NCBI GenBank assembly: GCA_037481655.1
Contig: JBBFLF010000022.1
Coordinates: forward strand, 1-38,059
DNA length: 38,059 nt
DNA from: Desulfobaccales bacterium
GTDB taxonomy: Bacteria > Desulfobacterota > Desulfobaccia > Desulfobaccales > 0-14-0-80-60-11
Direction of reading: 5' to 3'
Positions 1 to 9,618 of the stretch are shown one piece after another. Under the pieces are notes generated by a model. That model made no database searches and was not told the DNA's origin. It was given only the letters and a program-made list of their open reading frames with translations. The position numbers and the translations under genes were made by a program. Position 1 is the first letter of the stretch; each line of letters begins with the position of its first letter.

Positions 1-31
1 CCCAGACCCCCTCCCCCCATCCCTTAACGAA

Positions 32-66
32 ATGAGACCATTGCGGGGCGGGCGGGGAGGTCTCAT
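32..66. repeat. 8-bp inverted repeat downstream of pyrG
   Basis: Arms ATGAGACC (32-39) and GGTCTCAT (59-66) flank a 19-nt G-rich loop, just past the pyrG stop codon on the minus strand. It could act as a transcription stop for pyrG, but no T-tract follows on the minus strand, so a factor-independent terminator is not supported. Confidence 0.3.
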
Positions 67-80
67 CCCCGGCCCTCCTC

Positions 81-1739
<1,659 letters not shown>

Positions 1740-1824
1740 CTAGCCAGGTTATACCTCAGCGGCCCGCATTGTCAAGGCGGCCGGGACGGTCTCCCTTGTC
1801 AGCCGGGCGGAATCCGGGACAGCC

Positions 1825-2727
1825 TTACCGGGGGCCGGGGACGGGCTGATCTATCGGGAGATCAGGCCGGAAAATGGGCTGATTCGGTCCTCCAGGTTCA
1901 ATGGGCCCCGGTCCGGGTCCCGGGGGCTGGGGCCCAGGGGGCTCCGGTCCCGGCGGCTCCGGCGGCTTGATGGCTTTGGGGAGCGGCGGCACAAACAGGC
2001 TCTCGGGCAGTTGCTTAAGCTCCGGCGTCGGCGGCATCTGCTCCAACATGAGGAGCTGCGCCGGATCCAGGCTGAGGACCCAGGCGGGCACGCCCTTCTT
2101 GAGCCAGAGCTTCAGGATCTCCCGCATGGCAGGGGGATAGCGCCGCGGGGCGGAAGGAAGTTCTCGTAAGGCCACCGAACTCATTTCGCCCCCCCTCACC
2201 AAGACCGTGCGGGTGATCTCCGGGAAGAGGGAACCCACCTCCAGGGTGCCGCTTTCCCCATAGGCGGCGGTATAGCGGGCCCCCAGCAGGGTGAACCAGC
2301 GGGTGCCCCTGACGCCCAGGACGGCGGTGTGGGTCTTGAGGAGGAAATCGGGGCGCTCCACCTTGAAGACCTTTTCCACCGCACAGTGCACCAACCCCCG
2401 GAGCACCTGGAGCACGGCCTTCCGGACTCCGGCCTCCCGGTCGTAGTGGAAGGCCTCGATGGTCACCAAAGAGCCCGGCGCGATGGTGAGGACCGAGTCA
2501 TCCGCCAGGCGGATTTGGGCCCGGGAATCGGCCCCGGTGCGCACCGCGTCCCCGGCCGCCACCGGATCCTGCACCCGGGCAGGCACCGCCGGCGGCCGCC
2601 CCTGGCGGAGGAGCTCCACCTTGCCCTCCACCTGGGTGAGGACCCCCGCCGTTCCGGCCCAGGCCCCGGAAGCAGCAATGATAAACAGCAGACCCAGCCA
2701 TGTCAGGACCGCAGGCCGGCGGCGCAT
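1825..2727 (-). CDS. FecR-domain exported protein
   Basis: A 300-residue protein starting with a clear Sec signal peptide (MRRRP, a hydrophobic stretch to about residue 22, cleavage near GAWAGT). Residues about 30-150 look like a FecR domain: GKVELLRQGRPPAV, then DAVRTGADSRAQIRLADDSVLTIAPGSLV, a beta-rich fold seen in periplasmic sensor and structural proteins. The C-terminal 60 residues are a Pro-Gly-rich tail with PPEPPGPEPPGPQ repeats, probably unstructured or wall-spanning. No FecI-type sigma factor or TonB receptor is adjacent, so iron-dicitrate signalling is not supported. A role as a surface or periplasmic structural protein is inference. Confidence 0.8.
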   Translation of the reverse strand: MRRRPAVLTWLGLLFIIAASGAWAGTAGVLTQVEGKVELLRQGRPPAVPARVQDPVAAGDAVRTGADSRAQIRLADDSVLTIAPGSLVTIEAFHYDREAGVRKAVLQVLRGLVHCAVEKVFKVERPDFLLKTHTAVLGVRGTRWFTLLGARYTAAYGESGTLEVGSLFPEITRTVLVRGGEMSSVALRELPSAPRRYPPAMREILKLWLKKGVPAWVLSLDPAQLLMLEQMPPTPELKQLPESLFVPPLPKAIKPPEPPGPEPPGPQPPGPGPGPIEPGGPNQPIFRPDLPIDQPVPGPR

Positions 2728-2900
2728 GGTCTTCCCTCCCCACGAGATTACCGGGTGATTCGGAGAATGCGGCAGGAGGCCGGGTGGCTGCCGCCCCCTG
2801 GCTTCCGCCCCGGCAAGTGTCGGTTCTATATTAAGACATCCGCCGGCAAGGTGCGAGAAAAAGAGGGGGCGCCAGCAAGAAAAGAGGGCGTGGCGTTTAT

Positions 2901-3053
2901 TTAGACGTTAAGGTTCAGAAACCATATCAAGGCGCAGCCACAGAGGATGGTGAGAAGGGGCAGCAAGGCCAGGGGATAGTGCGCCACCCAGGTGGCCAGG
3001 GAGAAAATCAGATGCTTTGCCAAGGCCAGCCAAGGATCCACATAAGTGAACAT
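2901..3053 (-). CDS. 50-aa hydrophobic membrane peptide
   Basis: A short reading frame: ATG at 3053, stop TAA at 2901, 50 codons. The peptide begins MFTYVDPWLALAKHLIFSLA and continues with a second hydrophobic stretch (LALLPLLTILCGCALIWFL), so one or two membrane helices are expected. A good ribosome-binding site (GGAGGG) sits about 6 nt before the ATG, and the upstream 60 bp are AT-rich, as expected for a promoter. Length alone would not justify the call; the RBS, the hydrophobic pattern and the otherwise empty gap do. I do not recognise the family. It could be a small stress or toxin-like membrane protein, but nothing shows that. Confidence 0.5.
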   Translation of the reverse strand: MFTYVDPWLALAKHLIFSLATWVAHYPLALLPLLTILCGCALIWFLNLNV

Positions 3054-3226
3054 CGGGACCCTCCGGAAATTTTCCTCCCCTTATAGCAAACTGAATGCCA
3101 TAATATAACTGATTGAAAATACTAATTCATTCCTCCTGATGGTCCAGTTGCCGGAGCAGGTGCCAGAACAGTGAGGCCGGCAAGGTCCGGGAAAGTGAAC
3201 CTCGGCGGGACAAAGGAGCACGGCTG

Positions 3227-4327
3227 ATGGCCATCATCGCCCATCTGGACATGGACGCCTTTTATGCCGCGGTGGAGGAGCGGGATCATCCGGAGCTGGC
3301 CGGCCTGCCCATTGCGGTGGGGGCCGACCCCCAGGGCGGTCGGGGCCGGGGAGTGCTCACCACCGCCAATTATGCCGCCCGGCGTTATGGCCTGCATTCC
3401 GCCATGCCCGTGTCCCGGGCCTGGCGGCTGGCGGAGGCGGCCAGGCGCCGGGGGGAGCCGCCGGTGGTCTTCCTCACCCCCAACTTCCGGCGCTACGAAG
3501 AGGTCTCGGACCGCATCATGGCCCTGGTGCATGAGCGGGTGCCCCTGGTGGAGGAGGCCGGCCTGGATGAAGCCTATCTGGACCTCAGCTTCACCGGTTC
3601 CTATGACGCCGCCCAGCGCCTCTGCCAGGAGCTGAAGGAGGCCATCCGCCGGCAGGAGGGTCTCACCGCCTCGGTGGGGGTGGGGCCCAACAAGCTGGTG
3701 GCCAAGATCGCCTCGGATTTCCGCAAGCCCGACGGCCTCACAGTGGTGCGACCAGAGGAGGTGGAGGCCTTCCTGGCGCCGCTGCCGGTGAGAAAGATCC
3801 CCGGCATCGGCCCCAAGACCGAGCGCTTCCTCATGTCCCGGGGAATCCGCACGGTGGCGGACCTCCGGGCCGTTCCCCGCCAGACCCTGGAGGACTGGCT
3901 GGGAAAGTGGGGCGGGGAGCTCTATGACAAGGTGCGGGGGCGGGGCCGGGAAGAACTCACCCTGACCTGGGAGCCCAAATCCGTGGGCGAACAGGAGACC
4001 TTTGCCGCCGACACCCTGCAAGCCGACTTTCTCTGCCGACGGCTGTGGCACCTTTGCCACCAGGCCCGCCGCCGGCTGGTGGCGGAGGGCTTCCAGGGCT
4101 TCCGCACCGTGGTCCTCACCGTGCGGTTTCACGACTTTCAGACCGTCAGCCGCTCCCACACCCTGCCCCGGCCCACGGCTTCGGGCCGGCGGCTCCGGGC
4201 CGAGGCCATGCGCCTGTTTCTGCCTTTTCTGGATCAGCGGGAAAACCCGCAGCGGAAACCCATCCGCCTCCTGGGGGTGCGCCTGGAGAAGCTGGTCAAG
4301 GGGACCGCGGGGGACTCAGATGACTGA
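3227..4327 (+). CDS. dinB: DNA polymerase IV (Y-family translesion polymerase)
   Basis: An error-prone polymerase that copies past damaged bases. The 366-residue product begins MAIIAHLDMDAFYAAVE, with metal-binding Asp8. The second catalytic motif is GLDEAYLDL with Asp114-Glu115. The helix-hairpin-helix IPGIGPKTERFL is present, followed by a little-finger domain to about residue 350. ATG 3227 is preceded by AAAGGAG at 7-8 nt. The protein ends KLVKGTAGDSDD and lacks a recognisable QxxLF-type beta-clamp-binding tail, which many DinB proteins carry at the extreme C-terminus. No LexA box was recognised in the AT-rich upstream gap. Confidence 0.95.
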   Translation: MAIIAHLDMDAFYAAVEERDHPELAGLPIAVGADPQGGRGRGVLTTANYAARRYGLHSAMPVSRAWRLAEAARRRGEPPVVFLTPNFRRYEEVSDRIMALVHERVPLVEEAGLDEAYLDLSFTGSYDAAQRLCQELKEAIRRQEGLTASVGVGPNKLVAKIASDFRKPDGLTVVRPEEVEAFLAPLPVRKIPGIGPKTERFLMSRGIRTVADLRAVPRQTLEDWLGKWGGELYDKVRGRGREELTLTWEPKSVGEQETFAADTLQADFLCRRLWHLCHQARRRLVAEGFQGFRTVVLTVRFHDFQTVSRSHTLPRPTASGRRLRAEAMRLFLPFLDQRENPQRKPIRLLGVRLEKLVKGTAGDSDD

Positions 4328-4470
4328 GACGGCCGCCACAACCATCCCTTCCGTAGGTGCCTCTTAGGCGGCAGAATTTGCCGCGGCCTGCCTTTTTGGA
4401 ATTATTTCATAGAAATTTCAAATAGATATCTCCTCAATAGCCTGGCACTTTTCTTGCTCTGCGCCCGGGT

Positions 4471-6213
4471 GTGATGGAGGTGTGGCAGAGCAATCGGCAG
4501 GCGGCCGGGGGTAAGCTGGGCGGGCTAACGTTGCCGGAGCAGCCCCCGGAACTGCAGAAAGTGCGGCTGATGCCGGGGCCGCCGCCCCTGTTGGCGGTGC
4601 CCGGGCCCCGGGGCAATTACCTGGCTCTCCATGGCCGCCGGCCCTGGGAGGAAGCCCACGCCTTGGCCGCCCAAGTCCCCCTCCTCCAGGAAGAACCCCT
4701 GGTGGCCTTGGGTTTGGGGCTGGGCTACCATCTCCTGGCCCTCCTCCCCCGGCTGGCAGAGGGCCAGACCCTGGTGGTGGTGGAGCCCGAGCCCGAGGTG
4801 GTGTCTGCCGCCCTGAGTGCCCTGGACCTGAGCCCGGTCTTGAACCGGCCGCAGACCTATTGGGTGGTGGAGCCGGAGCCGGGGGAGGCGGCCAGGCAGA
4901 TAAACCAGGTTCTGGGGGGGCGCCGCCGACCGCCCCGGGTCTTTGGCCATCCCGCTTCCCTTCGGGCCCGGCCCTCCTATTATGAAGAGCTCCTCCCACT
5001 CCTGACGCGTCCCGCAACGGCCCCCCGGCGCCCTCCCGGCCTGCGCCGGGAGAGTCTCCGGGTCCTGGTGGTCAACCCCGACTACTTCCTCATCCCCGAG
5101 GTGCTCCGGGCCTTTCGCCACTTGGGCCATGAGGTGGGGCTCATCTCCTTTGACAAGCGCCGGGAGCCGGGGGAGGAGGTGTTGCGCCGCATCCTGGCGC
5201 AACTGACGGAATTCCGCCCGGACCTGCTCTTCACCATCAATCATCTGGGGGTGGACCGGGAGGGAGTACTCCTGCAGTGCCTGGAGCGTCTACGGGTGCC
5301 CTTGGTCTCCTGGTTTGTGGACAGCCCCGCCCTCATTTTGGACCTCTACGCCGGTGCCGGCCGGGATCTCACCTTCATCTTTTCCTGGGACCCTACCTAC
5401 ATTCCCCGGGTCCGGGCCCTAGGGTTTGTGCAGGTGCACCCGTTGCCCCTGGCCACCGACCCGGAGATCTTCCGTCCCAGCGGCAATGGAAACGCCGGCC
5501 GTTATGCCCGCGGCGTCTCCTTTGTGGGCAACTCCCTCACCCGGCCGGTGGCCGAAAAACTGGCCCGCCTGCCCCAGGATCAGGAGTTCCGGGAGATTTT
5601 CCAGCAGCTCACCCGGGCCTACCTCCGGCGCCCCTACCGGGACCTGGCCACGGTCCTGGAGGAGGAGGGCCTCGCGGGCCATGTCCGGGTGGCCACCCTG
5701 AGGGACACGGAGCGGGTGGATCTGGAGGCGGCCATGATCTGGGCCGCCACCCGGGAGTACCGGCTGGAATGTGTCCGCCGGCTCGGAGGCTTTCACCCCG
5801 TCATCTACGGCGATTCCGGCTGGCGGGAGCTGGTGGGGCCGGCCTTCCGGCTGGAGCCGGAGGTACGCTATTACGACGAACTCCCCCGGGTGTATGCCGC
5901 CAGCCAGATCAACTTCAACGCCACCAGCCTGCAGATGAAGGCGGCGGTGAACCAGCGGGTCTTCGATGTGCCTGCGGCCGGGGGCTTCCTGCTCACCGAC
6001 TTCCGGGAGCAGTTGGCCGAGGTGCTGGAGCCGGGCCGGGAGGTCATCTGCTACCGCCGGCCGGAGGAGATCCCGGAGCTGGTGCGCTTTTATCTCCGGC
6101 ATCCGGCTGAGCGCCGGCGCCTGGCCCAGGCCGCCCGGAAGCGGGTCCTGAGCGAACACACCTACCGCCACCGGGTCCAGACCATGCTGGCGCACCTTCG
6201 GAGGGCATTGTGA
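4471..6213 (+). CDS. CgeB-like glycosyltransferase with N-terminal Rossmann-like domain
   Basis: A 580-residue protein. Residues 1-170 hold a domain with LVALGLGLGYHLLALL (about 78-92) followed by a conserved VVVEPEPE, resembling the nucleotide-binding core of DUF115/MptE-like proteins. Residues about 195-580 resemble the DUF3880 plus CgeB glycosyltransferase pair: VLVVNPDYF, SWFVDSPALILDLY, FSWDPTYIPRVRALG, PLATDPEIF, VSFVGNS, and a C-terminal NQRVFDVPAAGGFLLTDFREQL sugar-nucleotide region ending in the typical SEHTYRHRV. It most likely transfers a nucleotide sugar to a protein or surface glycan; donor and acceptor cannot be read. Start is GTG 4471 or ATG 4474. It overlaps the next gene by 4 nt. 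Confidence 0.8.
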   Translation: MMEVWQSNRQAAGGKLGGLTLPEQPPELQKVRLMPGPPPLLAVPGPRGNYLALHGRRPWEEAHALAAQVPLLQEEPLVALGLGLGYHLLALLPRLAEGQTLVVVEPEPEVVSAALSALDLSPVLNRPQTYWVVEPEPGEAARQINQVLGGRRRPPRVFGHPASLRARPSYYEELLPLLTRPATAPRRPPGLRRESLRVLVVNPDYFLIPEVLRAFRHLGHEVGLISFDKRREPGEEVLRRILAQLTEFRPDLLFTINHLGVDREGVLLQCLERLRVPLVSWFVDSPALILDLYAGAGRDLTFIFSWDPTYIPRVRALGFVQVHPLPLATDPEIFRPSGNGNAGRYARGVSFVGNSLTRPVAEKLARLPQDQEFREIFQQLTRAYLRRPYRDLATVLEEEGLAGHVRVATLRDTERVDLEAAMIWAATREYRLECVRRLGGFHPVIYGDSGWRELVGPAFRLEPEVRYYDELPRVYAASQINFNATSLQMKAAVNQRVFDVPAAGGFLLTDFREQLAEVLEPGREVICYRRPEEIPELVRFYLRHPAERRRLAQAARKRVLSEHTYRHRVQTMLAHLRRAL

Positions 6214-7649
6214 GGCCCCGGCGGGTGCTGATGCTGCAGCTGGCCCGGCTGGGGGACCTGGTGCAGACCTGGCCGCTCTTGCGCCGGCTTCAGGCGGCCT
6301 GGCCCGGAGCCGGCCTGGAAATGGTATGCGACGCCGGGCTTATCCCTTTATGCGCCCTGGGGCCGCCGGTGGAGCAGGTGCACGGCCTGGAAACGGGCTT
6401 TCTGGCGGCCTTGGCTCAGCGGGAGCCGGTGGCTGCAGGCCGGCGGCTGGGGGCCCGGCTTCAGGAGCTACGCGCTCGCGGGTGTGAGGTGGCGGTGAAT
6501 GTGAATCTTTCCCGGCTTTCCCTGCTCCTGAGCCACGGACTGGGACTGCCGGTCCTGGGCTACCAGCCCCTGGCGGGGGGCCGGGAATTCGGCCGATCGC
6601 CCTGGCTGGCTTATGTCTTTGCCCTGGCCCACGCCCGGCGTCTCAACCGGCTGCACGTGAGCGATGTCTTTCGGCATCTGGCCCCGGCCGCCCCAGAGGA
6701 ACCCATCCCCGCCGCCTTTCCCGGACCTGCGGACGGGGAGCCCTGGGTGGGGTTGGTGCCGGGGACCCGGCACCCTAAACGCACCTGGCCGCCGGTGGCC
6801 TTTGCCCGCCTCATTTCCCTTGTGGCCGCGGAAATGCCGGTCCGGTTCGTGCTCTTGGGGGCCCGGGCGGAACAGTCCCTGGGCGAGGCCATCCGGCGGG
6901 AACTTCCGGAGAGTCTGCGGGCGCGGCTGCAGGATCTGATGGGGAAAACCGGGCTGCGGGAGCTCTCCGGGGAGCTGACCGGTCTCAACCTCCTCATCAG
7001 CGGCGACACCGGCACCCTGCACCTGGCCGCGGCCCTGGGGGTACCCTGCCTGGGGCTTTTTTTCGGCCCCGCCCAGGCCTGGGAGACCGGACCGTATGGG
7101 GCGGGGCACCTGGTGCTGCAGGCGGAGCCGCCCTGCCATCCCTGCCGGGAGGGGGAGCCGTGTCCGGCCCCGGAATGCCTCCGGCTCCTCACCCCGGAGC
7201 TGGTGGCCCGGGTGGCCCTGTCCCGGCTGCGGGGGGAACCCTTAGGGGAAGTATCAATGCCCCCCCAGGTCCGCCTCTATGAAACCGGCCGGGACGGTCT
7301 CGGGGCCAGCCTGCGCGGCGGCCATGGACACCCGCCGACTCTGCCGGACCTGATCGCCGGGGTCTACCGCCGACTGGCGGTCCGGCTGCTGGGGCTGGAA
7401 AACGGCGGGCCGGAGAGGGAGGGGCTGCCCGTGGCCTTGCGCTCCTCCCTTGCCCGGCTGGCGGAGGCGGTCCGGGGGAAAGACCCGGCCTTGTCTCCGG
7501 CGGAGAGGGCGCTCCTTAGGCCCCTCCAGGCCTTCCGGATGGAAGCGGGGCGCCAGGGAGCCCTTCAGGGCCGGCCTGAGCTCTGGGAAGAGCTGGCCCA
7601 GGCTCTGATAAGTGATTTTGCTGATCAGCTGGAGATCCTGGCAGGGTAA
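6210..7649 (+). CDS. Glycosyltransferase family 9 (heptosyltransferase-like)
   Basis: A 479-residue protein whose first ~340 residues fit the ADP-heptose:LPS heptosyltransferase family. The N-terminal Rossmann start is VLMLQLARLGDLVQTWPLLRRL; the middle has WVGLVPGTRHPKRTWPPVAFARL; the donor-binding motif is LLISGDTGTLHLAAALGVPCLGLFFGPA, followed by a CHPC segment common in these enzymes. The last ~130 residues are an extra domain not in ordinary heptosyltransferases. The start is GTG 6210, whose GTGA overlaps the stop of the upstream gene, implying translational coupling. Placement between CgeB-like enzymes suggests glycan assembly on a protein or surface polymer rather than LPS core; that is inference. 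Confidence 0.8.
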   Translation: MRPRRVLMLQLARLGDLVQTWPLLRRLQAAWPGAGLEMVCDAGLIPLCALGPPVEQVHGLETGFLAALAQREPVAAGRRLGARLQELRARGCEVAVNVNLSRLSLLLSHGLGLPVLGYQPLAGGREFGRSPWLAYVFALAHARRLNRLHVSDVFRHLAPAAPEEPIPAAFPGPADGEPWVGLVPGTRHPKRTWPPVAFARLISLVAAEMPVRFVLLGARAEQSLGEAIRRELPESLRARLQDLMGKTGLRELSGELTGLNLLISGDTGTLHLAAALGVPCLGLFFGPAQAWETGPYGAGHLVLQAEPPCHPCREGEPCPAPECLRLLTPELVARVALSRLRGEPLGEVSMPPQVRLYETGRDGLGASLRGGHGHPPTLPDLIAGVYRRLAVRLLGLENGGPEREGLPVALRSSLARLAEAVRGKDPALSPAERALLRPLQAFRMEAGRQGALQGRPELWEELAQALISDFADQLEILAG

Positions 7650-7658
7650 GGAGAAGAC

Positions 7659-9431
7659 ATGAGCCTGCTGGAGAGCAATCTGGCCTGTCTGAGGCAGGTC
7701 AATCCGGAGCTGGCGGCGAAGCTGGCGGCGCTTGTCCCGGGGGCCGAAGCAGAGCTCCGGCCGTCCCGCCGGGGCAGCCCCACCCTGGTGGTCAGGGGAC
7801 GGCACCTGCACTCCGCCTATGATCCCGAGGCCGATGGGCAGGCGTGGGCTGCGGCCCAGGAATTTCACCCCGGGGAACCGGTGGTGGTCTTCGGCTTGGG
7901 GCTCGGCTACCATGTCCTGGCGCTCCTGATCCGGGGCGCCGATCTCTGGGTGGCGGAGCCCTGCGCCTTTACCGCCCGCCTGGCTCTCGAGACCCTGGAC
8001 CTTACCCCGCTGCTTCGCCGGGATCGCCTCCGGGTGGGACGGGATACCAATGACCTCCCCCGTCCGGCGCGCCTTTTGGCCCATCTCCCCACCCAAAAGC
8101 TTTTCCCCGAGGACTTTCAGCATCTGGCGGACTACCTGGCCGGCCGGGAGGCCAGTGAACCGGGGCTCCTCCGGATCCTGGTGGTGGGGCCTCTGTACGG
8201 CGGCTCCCACCCCATCGCCCGCTACTGCACCCGGGGCTTTAAGCGCCTGGGGCATATGGCGGAGTTCCTGGATTTTGCCCCCTTTTACCCGGCATATCAG
8301 GCCCTCAAAAGTCTGGCCTCCCCGCCCGGCCCACCGCCGCTTCTGCCGGGTCTGCTCAAACTGCTGGGAGAAGCCCTGCTGGCCAAGGTGCGGCAGTGGC
8401 GGCCCGAGGTGGTCTTCTTTTTGGCCCAGGCGCCGGTGGACCCGCCCCTCCTGCGGACCCTGAGAGCGGAGGGGGTGGTGACGGCCTACTGGTTCGTGGA
8501 GGACTGGCAGGTCTTCCCTTACTGGCAGGAGCTGGCCCCGGAAGTGGATCTGTTCTTCACCCTGCAGCGGGAGCCGTTTTTAGCTGAACTTCGCCGGCTG
8601 GGGGCCCGGGCCGCCTTTCTGCCCCTGGCCGCCGATCCGGAGATCTACCGGCCGCTCCATCTGAGCCCGGAGGAACATCAGCGCTACGGCGCCAGCCTGA
8701 GCTTTGTGGGCGCCGGCTACCCCAACCGGCGGGAGTTCTTCCAGGGGCTGCTGGATTTTGACTTCAAGATCTGGGGCTCGGACTGGGACAATGCCGGGCC
8801 GCTCGCCCCCCTGATTCAGAAGGGCGGCGCCCGGGTCACCGAGGAGGAGGCGGCCCGGATCTTTGCGGCCAGCACAATCAATCTCAATCTGCACTCCTCC
8901 CCTTTTTATCCCGGCATCAACCCGGAAGGGGATTACCTCAACCCCCGGACCTTTGACCTGGCGGCGGCGGGGGCCTTTCAACTGGTGGACTGGCGTAGCC
9001 AGCTGCCGGAATTCTTTGCCCCCGACGAAGAGGTGGCGGTCTTCCGCACCTTGGCCGAGGCCCGGGAAAAGATCGGTTATTTTCTGACTCACCCCGAAGC
9101 CCGGGAGGAGATGGCCACTAAGGCCCGGAAGCGCTGCCTGGCGGAGCATACGTATGAAAAGCGGCTGGCCCAGGCCCTTGAGCTTCTGGAGCGGCACCTC
9201 CCCGGGCGACTGCCCCGCCATCCCCGGCCGCCGGACGCCCGGGAAGTGCTGCGGGAGCTCTGCCCTCCCGGCCACCCTTTACGGGAGTTGGCCGAGCAGG
9301 CGCCGCCGGGCCTGACCCTGGCGGAGGTGGTGGAGCGCATCAGATCCGGAAGCGAGCCCTTGGGGGAACCGGAAACCCTCCTGTGGCTGGTGCATGAATT
9401 CCAGCAAGGGCTGGCCCGGGCGCGGTTTTAG
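7659..9431 (+). CDS. Second CgeB-like glycosyltransferase
   Basis: 590 residues with the same architecture as the first enzyme of this cluster. It has an N-terminal VVVFGLGLGYHVLALL motif (about 76-90) then VAEPCAF. A CgeB-like part follows from about 170: ILVVGPLYGGSHPIARYCTRGFKRLGH, AYWFVEDWQVFPYW, LPLAADPEIYRPL, LSFVGAGYPNRREFF, LNPRTFDLAAAGAFQLVDWRSQLPEFF and LAEHTYEKRLAQ. A ~85-residue C-terminal extension is rich in charged and Pro residues. The two genes are paralogues, probably an old duplication of a CgeB-GT9 pair, since each is followed by a GT9 gene. ATG 7659 has AAGGAGA 5-6 nt upstream. Gap to the previous gene is 9 nt. Confidence 0.8.
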   Translation: MSLLESNLACLRQVNPELAAKLAALVPGAEAELRPSRRGSPTLVVRGRHLHSAYDPEADGQAWAAAQEFHPGEPVVVFGLGLGYHVLALLIRGADLWVAEPCAFTARLALETLDLTPLLRRDRLRVGRDTNDLPRPARLLAHLPTQKLFPEDFQHLADYLAGREASEPGLLRILVVGPLYGGSHPIARYCTRGFKRLGHMAEFLDFAPFYPAYQALKSLASPPGPPPLLPGLLKLLGEALLAKVRQWRPEVVFFLAQAPVDPPLLRTLRAEGVVTAYWFVEDWQVFPYWQELAPEVDLFFTLQREPFLAELRRLGARAAFLPLAADPEIYRPLHLSPEEHQRYGASLSFVGAGYPNRREFFQGLLDFDFKIWGSDWDNAGPLAPLIQKGGARVTEEEAARIFAASTINLNLHSSPFYPGINPEGDYLNPRTFDLAAAGAFQLVDWRSQLPEFFAPDEEVAVFRTLAEAREKIGYFLTHPEAREEMATKARKRCLAEHTYEKRLAQALELLERHLPGRLPRHPRPPDAREVLRELCPPGHPLRELAEQAPPGLTLAEVVERIRSGSEPLGEPETLLWLVHEFQQGLARARF

Positions 9432-9618
9432 CAGGGATTGCAGAGGCCGCGAAAAAGTATCCCAAGGAATGAAGGGAGGGGCAGGTCGAGCCACCCCAGG
9501 GGTGGGGAGGGGAGAGTCTGTTGAACCAAGCGGGAGCGGGGCAGGAAGAGCCGTTCCCCGGGTCTCCTGAGCTCCTCCGGCCCCACGACCGGCCACGCCC
9601 ATCCCAGCAGGCCGCCAT

